This document shows, in pieces, positions 13,968-27,136 of a DNA stretch of 64,000 bases. This DNA comes from Acephala macrosclerotiorum (lineage: Eukaryota; Ascomycota; Leotiomycetes; Helotiales; Mollisiaceae). The translations under genes were made by a program, and so were the position numbers. The notes beneath the pieces are model-generated. The model made no database searches. It saw only the letters and a list, made by a program, of their open reading frames with translations, and was not told where the DNA came from. Where the stretch lies: contig MU119229.1 in the NCBI GenBank assembly GCA_014904845.1, forward strand, positions 282,747-346,746, in the 5' to 3' direction. Numbering within the stretch: position 1 is the stretch's first letter; the number at the start of each line of letters is the position of its first letter.

Positions 13968-15120
13968 ATGGCTTCAGTCTACAAGTCGTTATCGAAGACT
14001 AATGAGTCGAAAGAGGATGGGCCTGCGAATGGGGTTAAGAAGAATAAGCAGAGGGTACTGATTTTGTCGAGTAGGGGGATTACTTATAGGTATGCTCTTC
14101 TTGCTCCTCCTCTTTCTCTGCACCACTACCCTCGTGCACATAATTCTCTTTCGTCACAGCAGAAGTTTGATACTGATGAAAGTGACTATGCAGACATCGC
14201 CACCTCCTCAACGACCTCGCATCTCTGCTCCCCCACGGCCGCAAAGACGCAAAACTCGACACGAAGTCCAAGTTATATCAATTGAATGAATTGGCGGAAT
14301 TGTATAACTGCAACAATGTGTTTTTCTTCGAGGCGAGGAAGGGGAAGGATTTGTATTTGTGGATGAGTAAGGCGCCGAATGGACCGACGGTTAAGATGCA
14401 TATGCAGAATTGTACGCTTCCCTTCTCTTCTCCCTTTCAGTTCCTCCTTTTCTTTTTCCTTAGGTTTAAGAGTAAGTGAGAGAGGAAAAGCTGATGTGAG
14501 GTGCAGTACACACAATGGAAGAACTCCACTTCACAGGGAACTGCCTCAAAGGCTCCCGCCCAATCCTCTCTTTCGACTCAAAATTCGACACCGAACCCCA
14601 CCTGCGGGTCCTCAAAGAACTCTTCCTACACATCTTCGGCGTCCCAAAAGGGGCTAGGAAATCCAAACCGTTTGTGGATCATGTTATGGGTTTCACTCTT
14701 GCAGATGGAAAGATCTGGATTAGGAATTACCAGATAAATGAAACTGAAGCCTCGAAAGTTGTGCCTACAGATGCTGAGGATGGAGAGGATAAGGGAAAGG
14801 GGAAGAAGGAGAAGAGGGATAAGAGTGGTGGTGGGAAAGAGACGGAAATTAGTTTGGTGGAGATTGGACCAAGATTTGTGTTGACGCCGATCGTTATTCA
14901 GGAGGGAAGTTTCGGGGGTCCGATTATCTATGAGAATAAGGAGTTCGTCAGCCCAAACCAGGTCAGAAGTGAGATTAGGTTGAAGAAGGCGGGGCGGTAT
15001 AATGCGAGGGCGGAGCAAGGGATTGAAAGGTTGGCGAAGAAGGGAGAGCTGGGATTGAGGACTGATGGGGGGAGGAAGGCGAAGAGGGACGAACTGGATA
15101 CGGCGGAGCTTTTTGCTTGA
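13968..15120 (+). CDS. BRX1: Ribosome biogenesis protein BRX1
   Basis: Exons 13968-14089, 14194-14411 and 14507-15120 give 317 residues. A Brix domain fills residues about 25-260: RVLILSSRGITYRHRHLLND across the first intron, then KLDTKSKLYQLNELAE, FFEARKGKDLYLWM, and GPRFVLTPI. BRX1 is a nucleolar factor that assembles the large (60S) ribosomal subunit with EBP2 and RPF partners. An acidic/basic insert (GEDKGKGKKEKRDKSGGGKE) near residues 215-240 is typical of fungal versions. The ATG at 13968 has a good context (acaATGGCT); an in-frame ATG at 13929 would add 13 residues. Both introns are about 95-105 bases long. Confidence 0.95.
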
Positions 15121-15731
15121 GCTTGAGTGAGGAGAATTGGCTGGCATGGAATGGTGTTTGGCGTTCGTGGGTATACTGTCATACTACGGTTCGGAAAATT
15201 TGCTGCACTGAATGGAGGGATTGGTTTGGTGCTTTTTGCACATTCCTTGCCATATTCCAGAATGCTTTTCTGTACAACCAGGCAACTACATGATGGTCCT
15301 TTGCTGTTATTGGTTACTGTCCTCCAGTTTTCGATGCAAGTCTGCATCTTATTCTCAATCTCGCAGACAGTTCAAGTGTACAGTTCGCCATGAGAAAACA
15401 TTTTTTTCGTGGTCTATAATAGTCTCCTTCGTTTGTGCTCAACCCTAGCTGGTCGCTAAAGCTGGCAAAATTTCTGTCCTTTCTTTGATTTGTACCTGGC
15501 TGTCTTACTTCATGTCCCCCACGCAAAATCCTTCTGAGTCACCATCTCCGCCAGTCGCTATTTTATCGATCTGTGCCTTCAATTCCGCAGCTTGTTGCCC
15601 TTTGACTGAGCACACTCGAACGTGTAGCATTTTCCGTGGTTTAAGCATTGGAAATCACGGTCAATTCCCCCCAAAAAAACAGGCTTTTCGTAACTCTCCA
15701 ATTTTGAGTATTCTCCAAGTCCCCCACTCTC
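15121..15731. other. Convergent intergenic region
   Basis: The region lies between the 3' ends of BRX1 and the membrane-protein relic. It has no frame that looks coding. Both transcription terminators should lie here, but fungal terminators cannot be read reliably. Confidence 0.4.
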
Positions 15732-17515
15732 TTATATGTGAGGGATGTTTTGGCTCCAAGGAATCGTGGCATATGCCCCGATGGGGACATGGCGCAGACT
15801 AATGAACGCCTCTATAACGATATAAAATCGTGAAAGTATATAAGCAAGTGCTAGGATACCCAGAGCAAAAGAGGTCAGTCTTTCCAAGATATCTATTGAA
15901 TAATTTTCAAATTGTTGCAATAATCCAAAAAGGAGAAAGGCAAGTATAGAAGTTGCGGCTAGATCAAAACAAGAAACTTTCCATAGCAAGCTTTCCACAC
16001 GCGATGGAAATTCAATCTTCCACGCAGACAGATGAATGGCGGCATACAAAGCTGGAAGTACTAAGATTAGAACACGTCGGACCCTAACATCTACATCAAA
16101 CTTCGTAGGGCATGATGTGCCCGCTCTGCCCCAATGTGGAAAGTCTGAAGCAGAAATCTCCAAGGAGGAGTTTATGTAGTAAGCCTTCGTTCCGATATAG
16201 AATCTTGGCGGCAAATTACCCCTAATTTTGGGTTCGTTACACGACCCGACCATGTGCGCTATGATCTCGGTGCACATCGATGTGTCTATGATGGTGGGTT
16301 CTGTAACATCTAGTGGCTTCTGATTGCCATATTCCTTGATTAGTGAAGCTCTTACCAAAGTCCGGGATAGTTCAGGAACCAATAACTTACGGAGAACCAA
16401 AATCCGTACAAGCCTAAAGCACAGACTACGTGAACCACGGTATGAACTTCCAGCAGAGTCAAAGGATAGCCTGCTGCTTTACGGGCAATGCATTGCGCGG
16501 TCATCCAAAGGATTTGAATACAAACCAGCGTTTTCCCGGTTATGCTTGCTTTACTTTTATCCAAGAGGGTCTCCGGGGGAATGTCAAAGAAGTACCTCCG
16601 CTCGACGAGTTCAATAACGCCGTAAGATGTAAGTGTAGCTTTCGGCACAATAACATAACTACCATCTAAGTCCTAAATGTCAACGACGAGCCCTCCCATG
16701 ACCACATAAAAGCCGTACGCCAAGTTGAACTTCTTGATCTTACTAACATCGATTGACGCCTGCGAGCCCGAAACTATTAGTGTACTTACAGAGCACCTTC
16801 TCTCGCGACTTACTTCGTTATCATGCTTTGTTTTTGTCACATCTATCCGTTTTTCCAGAGCAACTTCATCAGAGTCTCTAGCCAGGGAGGGATCCACAGC
16901 CAGCATAACAATAGGAGTGCCATCAGGCTCGTGCGTTGACGCCTACTCAATCTGCGCAATATGTAGATCATTGTTCACGAGAGGTCCCATACCTGTGTTC
17001 TCGCTCGTACCGGTACGACCAAGAACCTCGGCCTCAACGATGCAGTTGGCATCCACATGTCTGTCGTCAATCTGATTTTCCCTCTCCTTCTCCTCCTTCT
17101 TGGCTTCCTCAGCGTCACCAAACCTCAGGTTGTTGAGAACACTGACTAGCGTCCTCGCCTCCAAATACTGCGCATAAGCTGTATAAAGCACGATCTCTGG
17201 AGCAAGCAAGGCCGTCGCCACCCACATCAGCCTGCGCCCGAAATGCCGCAACGTTGACCCGTGATTTCGAGGTACATTCAAATGAATAGCATTGCAAATG
17301 CAAGCGGTAAGAGTGAGCAGGCAACTCCACAGAATGTCAGCAGTGCCTCTATAGTTTGCTGTTGAAGCCCAGGCTGGAGCGGTCTCCGTTCTCAAGAGCG
17401 TGAGGTTGTCGTTCGCCGCAAAGAGTTGAGAGGCGACGCTGCTAATAATTGGGGCGGCTAAACTGCTGACAGGAAGTCAGAGAAGCAGGTAGCAGAGTGA
17501 AGCAAGAGGAGCCAT
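15732..17515 (-). pseudogene. Multi-pass membrane protein of a fungal family, interrupted by three in-frame stops
   Basis: One frame runs from an ATG at 17515 (MAPLASLCYLLL) to a TAA at 15732, with clean introns at 16760-16813 (GTAAGT, ACTAAT, GCAG) and 16320-16390 (GTAAGT, CAG). It encodes a signal-like start, a first segment reading GTADILWSCLLTLTACICNAIHLNVP, a charged middle, the text AYGFYVVMGGLVVDI, and several C-terminal membrane segments ending in WSQNIPHI. I recognise this layout from large fungal families of unknown function. Stops interrupt the frame at 17477-17479 (TGA), 16943-16945 (TAG) and 16673-16675 (TAG). No frameshift is needed anywhere. No compatible intron removes them without deleting conserved text, so it is most likely a nonsense pseudogene. 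Readthrough or an assembly error is a less likely alternative. Confidence 0.75.
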
Positions 17516-17814
17516 GCTGGGAAATATTTGTTGCAACATGGGAGTGGTGATTGTCGAGAAGGAAAGGTTCAGAGACGGCAAGGCTGAGCAGATTATTGTG
17601 CAAGTTGTGTGGCTTTTCAACCACGATGAATCACAGCCCAATTAGTCGCCTTTTCTTGATTCGTCATCTTATACCCTATCCGTGCGCAGCAGGAGCCTTG
17701 CATCATGTTATCTGCTTAACCAGACTCGATTTACCTATCACTTGGCAATTTCGCAGGGAGAAGGAAGTCCAAAGTTTTATTTTTTGCAACGATCTACCGC
17801 CTATATCGCCATGC

Positions 17815-20218
17815 TCAAAACACCTGCCCAACACTAGTACAAGTACCATGAGTAGCACTCGCCGTGACAGTAACATAAACCGTGACCTGCGACGCGGTGG
17901 TCGTTGCCTGGCTCACAAGTTTCACATTCCCTGTACTTACTCCAGTCGTACTACTTAATTTCGAGCTCGAGCTCGATGTCGTTTTCGAAGTTGATGAGAC
18001 GCTGCTGGTATTTACGGAGCTTGCGCTGCCACTGCTTGTTTTGGGTGTTGTGGTGGGCTTGGAGGACGATGTTGTCGAGGCGCTGCTGGTCTTGGATGTG
18101 CTGCTTGTCTTTGTGGGGCTTGAAGTACTGCTGGTTTTCGATGTTGTGGTTGTGGATGATGGTTTTGAGGAAGAGGACGTCGTCTTGGTTGAAGTGGATG
18201 AGAGCGTACTGGATTTGGAAGATGACGTCGACGAGATTGTTTTCACTGACGAGGAGGAGCTGGAAGTTTTGCTACTGCTAACACTCGAGGTTGTCTTGCT
18301 CGTCGAAGACAGTGTACTTGTGGTTTTCAAACTCGAAGAGCTGCTCGTCGTCTTTACACTTGACGAGCTGCTTGTCGTGCTGATTTTGCTCGTACTCGAT
18401 GTCTTCGAGGAGGTCGTTGTCTTGATACTACTCACTCCCGTTGACACCACCGATGTAGCTTGCGTGCTTGAAGCGGATGCTGATGCGGTGCTCGAAGCAG
18501 TGCAGCCGCCCACTATGCTTGGGACGGCGTCCGCCCCGCTGCCGATAGGGACGATATTCGTTCCGCAATTTGCGGCTTGAGCGAGATGGATGTTGAAGTT
18601 GTCTTGGTCGTATACCACTGTGTCTTGTCAGCCCTTGCTCTCTCTTTCTCGGACCTCACTACCCCTTTACTCCTCAAATTCTCCCCTCTGAACCCGAGAG
18701 GCAACTAAGGTCAGGGGGAGAGGAAGTATCAAACTCACAATAAGCACTCCTTATAAACGTATCCCCCAAACTAAACGTATTCGCATCCGGTTGCGCCCCA
18801 AAATAACAAAGTCCACCACTCTCCCATAACCAATCATAGAAATTGACATGGATCATCTTCGTGCCTAACCCACCGATTATCAGCATACTTTGCTCTTCAT
18901 CTCTTACTTTCTCTCTTTTTCAGAAAAGGGAAACTTACCGAATCCAAAATCAATAGTCCCCGCCTGATTCCTCAACGCACAATCCACTGTCCAACTTCCA
19001 CTACTCTGTTGAACCGCGGATGGAAAGTGCGAAATCATAACATTAAACAAATCCGGCGGAAGATGAGATAAAGTAGCCCCTGAATCAGGGAACATTCCTT
19101 GGTTGTAAGTCGCGGTTGTGAGTTGGATCGAGGTTGTTGCGTTGGGCATCGTGACCCCAACGTAGGTCATGTAGATCCAGTATCGCCATTCGCCGTCCGG
19201 TGAATTGCCTGCTGAAATCATGGGAGATTTGTAGAGGGAGCCGATGTATTTGTTTGTGTCGATTCCGCCGAAGATGACGGATCCTGGAGCGAGTCAGTCG
19301 AACATCCCATTCCGCCCCGTTACACCGTTTTAAAATACTTACCATCAGCGACATCGATACTCGCAAGATCAAGACTGAATGCTCTGCTGGCAGTGACACC
19401 GTAGATATATCTGCAATCTTCTCATCAGCCACTACACTTCAACCACTATTCAAGTGCCCGAAGAACCCAAAGACAATGAAAACTTGAAGCTTGGGGAACT
19501 CACAGCTGATCAATCGGCCCATAATAATCCAAATTCCACGGATACCCTAACCCAATGCCCATGATGCCGGTGTTGACGAACGTAGACCATGTTGCCCAGC
19601 CGAATTGTGTCTGGGGGATAGCACCACTCCCAATAACAACATCGTCAATCAAATACTCCCCAGCCGCCTCCCCAGTCCCATACAAAAAGTCAAAACTCTC
19701 TCCTTCATCCGAGGCAGTGGAGGAGTTATTGGGGTTATAGACGTTGAATTGTGCACAGTAGGTTGGGGAGTTGGCGTTTGAGCAGAGGGGATCGACCTTT
19801 GATACATCAGCTTCCATCCACTTACCCGCGCGAAGTCACTTGTAATTTGTAGCGAACACGGGACTGGGGGAGGTAAAGGAGAATCACTCACCCAGAGTTC
19901 ATAACTCCCGGTATCAATCTGAACCTGCACCGTCTGGGCCGGCGTCCCAATCTCAGTCGCTATCAGATATCCATTATAAACATTCAACAGATCTTCAAAA
20001 TCTTGTCTCTTCTCTAATCCCTCAAGCCTCTTCCCTAATCCAGCTGGATCTTTCTTCGTGACAGGGACTTTAAGCACCCCTGAACCTTTCACTGGATGAA
20101 GTTGTTTTATCGCTCCTTTAGGACTTGTTGATGAGTTGTGGGGAAGCACTGATCCATCTGAGAAAGAGAAAGTAGCTAAAGACAGAGCCACGACACCAAA
20201 TGTGTTGAAGATCATCAT
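17815..20218 (-). CDS. Secreted aspartic protease (A1 family) with a Ser/Thr-rich tail
   Basis: Six exons, 19892-20218, 19504-19796, 19343-19410, 18939-19283, 18739-18864 and 17815-18617, give 653 residues. The start MMIFNTFGVVALSLATFSFS is signal-like, and a propeptide ends near the KR pair at about residue 75. The two catalytic motifs are DTGSYELW (Asp about 102) and PDSGATLSHLP (Asp about 294). A cysteine pair in the first lobe (DPLCSNANSPTYC) fits the yapsin/OpsB-like branch. Residues about 430-610 are almost entirely Ser and Thr with a few Lys, a probable heavily O-glycosylated stalk. The C-terminus (TCTSVGQVF) is not hydrophobic, so no GPI signal is evident, unlike classic yapsins. It should act at the cell surface or outside the cell. 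The long open frame antisense to the tail is a composition artefact. Confidence 0.92.
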
Positions 20219-21179
20219 GACCAAGGAGATAGCTTAAACCTACTTTGCCAGAAACGTTGACGTACCCCACCAACCTTAATATAAGATCATCACCCCTGCC
20301 ATGAGACATGCGAGACATTCGGAGCTGAGCAGAGCCCAATTTCAATAGTCCAACTCGTGCAATGCAAGACTGCGGATTGTGAGCAAATTGAGAAGAATGG
20401 AATGGAGTCTAGCTCAAACCATAAGTATCCAATTTTGGTGAGGCTGCAAGATGGCAATTCGCCCTTAGATCTCGCTTGTGGAAAGGAGGCGTTCAGCCTC
20501 AGGAGAAGGTGAGCCCAATGCGGAAAGGACATATTTGTTTTTACCCGCTTTGGGACTGGGCGCATACTTTTTGCGGCAACGATTGTGTTCCTGAATTACA
20601 ACGTGGGCCGCTAGATTATTTTTGGGGATCTGTTGTACCAAGCAAACAAGCTTAGTAGGTTACTCTCAACGACTCCACGTGGTACACCACAACCATTTTT
20701 CTGCCTGCAAGGCTGAACGCCAAGACCGTGTGAGACATTGAGAAGCCTTTTCTGAATGGCGTTGACTCTTTTGGCGGTGAGGCGCCTAGACCTGGCCGAA
20801 AGCGGGACGGTTGGGAAATCTGCCTTGAGGCTGAAGGCGTACGATGTACTGTACAATTAACAGGTGTCGAAAGAGCGCATGGAGAAATAGAGCTCGTACT
20901 CGGTAAGAACAGTAGCCATGCGACTGACTAATGCAACTGTTCAGTCCTCCAGATGAGATAATCTTTAGTAATGACATTTCCAAGTCTTCTGCAGAACCCC
21001 AAGTGTTTGTAGGTTCGCACTCTTTGGTCAGTCTGGCATCGTGTGAACGAAGTTTCGGTAGCCCTCGCCACCAGTTTCGAAGGCCGGAGATAGCGCTTGA
21101 AAGCAATGGTAGATGACTTTCTGGTAGGTGTAGATCCGTGTCAAAAACCAGGAGCACCAGACTCTAGCCATCGTCTCGC
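20219..21179. other. Intergenic region, no gene seen
   Basis: This is the upstream region of the aspartic protease and the 3' flank of the HET relic. A minus-strand frame of 123 codons (20786-21157) has no recognisable content. Several short frames overlap without coding features. Confidence 0.4.
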
Positions 21180-22860
21180 TCAAACACCCTCGTCGTCAAA
21201 GTCCTCGAACTTGAATGGACTTTCGAGTTCAGAGCTCCCAACCTCAATGAATTGCCAAAGCTCCCCACTCGAGCCCATCAATGCAATCTGAGCCATCCTT
21301 GAAGAACTTCCCCTTCATGGTACCTTGAACATATACATCACCAACAAGAACAAATCCACCTTCATGCCTAGCTCGTAAGATCGTGGGGACTGGGTAGCCT
21401 TTGAATATGCAAATCTCATCACCTTGCCTGCCTCGTGGATGCAGCCAACCCACGCGACCTTTTCCTGCAGTCATGAATCGCATATTGTCTTCCAAGGCCT
21501 TGCACAAGTCGCCCACAACGTTGCCGATCAGCGCTTTGGCGAATTCAGATTCGCCTTGTCGTAGGCCTTGAATGGAGCGAAAAGAAGCAGCGGCTTTGCC
21601 TAGTTCATCTGCTACGATCTAGATCTCCAAAAAGCTGTTTGAAACTCTAACAACCGAAAACAAAGCCTTCCACAGCATAGATCCAGGCTAGTAGTATTGA
21701 CAGAGCCTCTTCTAGCTTTAATTACTCAATGTAAAACATGAGAGACTGTAGAGGTGTTTGGGGCTTGATCAGGTTATACCGAGTGAGAGGTTTTTGATTT
21801 TTTCGAAGATCATGTTCGGATCGTAAGCAATAGCACCGCCATCACTTTGCCAGCACGGTGGAGCAATAAAGCCTGACGTGACTTCTTGATAGGTAGGACA
21901 AATGGCACCAACGTCGTCAAACATATGGCCTTGGACATACAAGACTTCAGCAGCCATCGAAACGAATCCATAGTTGGCTTGACACCGGGGAATCGATGAG
22001 AAGATGGTGTCTTGAACCGAGGCCCGTAATTGTCGTCGGATTTGAGGAAATATGTTGCGCCTCGAAAAGTTTCCTCGCCAATGTTAAACCAGTTTGTTGC
22101 CCAGCTTGAAAGTTTGAGGTCACTGTCTCTTCTATTGCTAAAGCCAAGTGGTAGAATTTCAAGACGAGATGTTGTGGCTATCCCTGACAGGTCATACTCA
22201 TGTACAGATCTTGATAGATTGCTTGTAACTGGGCATGGGTAAGTATAGTCCACCGTCATAGGCTGTGGATTAAGGAGAGCGAAAACCTTGTCTCTTGGAT
22301 CCGTAGGCACAGCAGAACGACTTTGCAGCAATGCAGAGATCAATGGTAGAGGTTGTAGCCCTGCAGCAGTGAGCTGGAAGTGTCGCAAATTGCGAAAATT
22401 GATAAGTGCGGTACATTCCCTGACCGAATCGTCTGTCTTGGAGACTGCCATGGCTAAAGTCTCCAGTCCAGATTGTGCGAGCCGCAATGAACAATCCTCG
22501 CCCGAGAATGAGCAAGCTCCTGTATGATCTAGACTCTAGTCCAGTAGGGCTGATCAAGAAATTGCACCAGAGCAGAAGCGCTGCCGGGCATGAGGCTGCC
22601 CTTCGTGCTGTCTGACAGAAAGCCTTCATTGAAATCGCCGTCTTTCTCCCCAATCCACACATGCACTTCCTGAGTTCGCCTGTAGATTGAACCAACCCAA
22701 AGGAGCTGCTGATTCTTCTCAGTCTTATCTTCTTGATTGATGATACGGCATCTACACAGAGCAGTTCAAGACTTTTTGCTCTCAGGTGACGCAAGGCTGA
22801 GAGCTGGTCTCGTGTCATCCCTTGATTGGTATAAAAGCGCAAGGCTTCATCGTTCGCGAT
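21180..22860 (-). pseudogene. Broken HET-domain (heterokaryon incompatibility) gene
   Basis: HET family landmarks occur in order but in different frames. DAV near 22740 is followed in another frame by INQEDKTEKNQQLL and IYRRTQEVHVWIGE; then come LDQPYWTRV, DPRDKVFALL, SSWATNWF, and near 21244-21450 GDEICIFKGYPVP and LVGDVYVQGTM, a typical HET C-terminal portion. The DAV/INQ join and a second join (LDW/ETLAMAV, near 22455) are each explained by one missing base. A TAG at 22529-22531 replaces the tryptophan expected in TRVWIIQE. Another frame change lies near 21960. The protein would have mediated self/non-self recognition and cell death on hyphal fusion. The N-terminal part is poorly preserved and the upper limit is approximate. 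Confidence 0.8.
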
Positions 22861-23732
22861 GAGATCCTAGATCAAATCCATTTGGAGAGTGAAATTTAAA
22901 GTGCCGACTTTGATAAGAATTAGTAGTCTATTAGTCGTGTACGTGAGCGCCAGCATAAGAGTTGGGCATAGCGCCATGCTTAAAATAGCATTTGACTAAC
23001 ATTCGGGATAGGAATCATTGTAGGTTGATGATTGAGAATGATGGTAAACATGGAACGAAGGGAAGGGCGGAAGTGATGAGAAGGAAGTCCTTCGTAGACG
23101 CTAGCGTAACTTTCAGGCAAAAGGTACTAAAATCAGAAGTCACTCTCCTCGCCGCCTTCTGCCATCTCCTTCTCACAGAAACGAGATAGGAATCCGTTTT
23201 AATCATGAATATCCAGCTGTTGAAAGCTTTTGGATTCAAAAGGGACTGCCTAGACGGAAATATGAAACGTGTTTGGATGACGCAGGGTAGGCAGAGAACT
23301 ACTCTATGAAATGAAATACAAGATGCATCACAGCTCAATAGTGAGCAGACGGAATGGGTATAATCGAGGATCTTTATCCGTGAAGTTCTACTTCAGCTCT
23401 ACATCAACTGAATAGTTGTTGACATCGGCAGAGCCAACACAAGCCACAAGCACACGCGATAATCATTAGACAGCTCATGCATTTTTGAAAAAGGAGAAAT
23501 TCTGTTACAAGCTAAGAAAAGATGCGTATGCGATGGCAAAGCAGAGAGGACTGGTCCTGTCCATACAAGGTCAGATGCTGCCTACCCACTCCGCATCCTT
23601 CCCATTCCCAACCTCTCATCAAATATACACGTTCCCGTCTCGCTCCACCCACACATCTATGGTCCCACTTCTATTTATTCCTTCTCACTATCGCATTGTT
23701 AGCAAAAGAGGATAGTTGGTTGGTTGGAGGAC
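22861..23732. other. Intergenic region, no gene seen
   Basis: The region contains the 5' flank of the HET relic and the 3' flank of the ATP synthase gene. Frames such as 22992-23189 (+) and 23015-23338 (-) overlap each other antisense and have no family features. Confidence 0.4.
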
Positions 23733-25678
<1,946 letters not shown>

Positions 25679-27136
25679 CTTGCGAGATGGAGAAGAGCGA
25701 TGGGAGATGTGAGTGGAGAAAGAGAGGTCGATGGGATACTGAGAAATTGAGGTTCGTCGTTCGCAGGAGGAGAACAGCGAGCTACCAAAAGACGCTAGAG
25801 CTAGTGCACGTGACATACATAAAACGTTGCCCATCAAACCTTTCCCGATCCGCTCCGAGCGTCTTTTCTTGTCAACGTTGCCAAGGGGAACGAACAATGA
25901 AAAATGGAGCCATTTCACGACAAAATGAAGTCCATTTCGAGATTGCCATGATAAATATCTCCAACCAACACGCCTTCAAATTTTACTTTCATTGTTCCGG
26001 CCTTGCCGGGTCACAATTTTTCTAGTCATCCAAAACCGATTTTCAAGCACTGATGCATCAATATCAATTTTGAGAAGCACTTATATAAAATTCCCTCTGG
26101 AGGACCTCGTTCCTAGAATATACAGTTCCGGGACACGACTTTCGACAACCATATGTCCTGAACAGTTGTGGGACAATGGGAAAGTAGTCTGTCAGACTAT
26201 GAATCTCGAGATCGCAAATGCCTTAATTTCCTCTCAATGCAATGCCTTTCAAAATGTGCTCCAAAATGTCCCCATTTTCTCTAAGGCATTCGATAACACG
26301 CTCATCTACCATGTCTCAGGATCGTGAAGTTCCCACTCCTGCACTTTTGACCTTGATGCCTTGGATGCCCCATCTTTCCCAGGTCATTCGAGAGCATGTC
26401 TCCAAATTCGTGCCGTTGATGCAATTTTTGATATCGCACTGATACTCGTGAATCTCATGGTCTAATCATACCTCCACCTACCAAATATGGATACATCTCG
26501 CAAGCAATAATTCCCCACCTAGCAAAGCGCTCCCAAAGCCAGCACAATGACTTCCTGTACCGAAATCACACAAACCAACTTTTCGAAAATGTCCCACCAT
26601 CTCTAGATCTAAGCTCCGACGAAACAAGCTATCTAGAAGCGGAAGCTCTAGGACGATAGAAGACAAGCTAGCAAAGGAGCTCTCCAATGACTTCGGCGTG
26701 CTCGAGCGAGAGTTTGTTATAATGGTAGATTAGATCTTGATGAAGGTCGTGGTTCATCGACATTCTCCGGATCCTCGTCGGTGCTCCGCATTTCACAGTG
26801 GTTGAAGGCAGCCATATGTGATTATCCCAAAGTAAAAATAGTTAAAAACATAGATCCAGAGTCCGAGTTGTATTTATCAAAGTTCGGAGGTGCTTGATTT
26901 ATACGATTGTTATATTTTCAAACTCAGGTCCTGAGGGAATGTCCGACCTGACCGTGTTTCTACGTGCCATCTTGATGGCACATTGTGACAAGAGAGAGCC
27001 TGCAATACCATCATGTTGATTCAATGCTTGATATCAATTTTCCGCTATAATGCTCATGACGTTCATAATCTAATCATAAGGTAATCTACGAAGTAAAGCA
27101 ACCCTCCCATGTACAAATCTCCCATTCACACACACC
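25679..27136. other. Intergenic region with non-ATG open frames
   Basis: About 1.46 kb upstream of ATP2 and downstream of the branching enzyme gene. Plus-strand frames at 25992-26327 and 26242-26442 overlap. The first lacks an ATG start, the second is short, and neither matches a family I know. A decayed gene around 26.0-26.7 kb is possible but unsupported. Confidence 0.35.

Noticed and set aside
16673..17479. Stop codons as programmed readthrough or a variant genetic code.
   Set aside because: Housekeeping genes in the window end at ordinary TAG, TGA and TAA codons, so the code is standard; three independent readthrough sites in one gene are unlikely.
17882..18580. A 232-codon plus-strand open frame rich in Val, Leu, Asp and Glu.
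   Set aside because: It is the antisense of the Ser/Thr-rich tail of the aspartic protease; the composition explains the openness.
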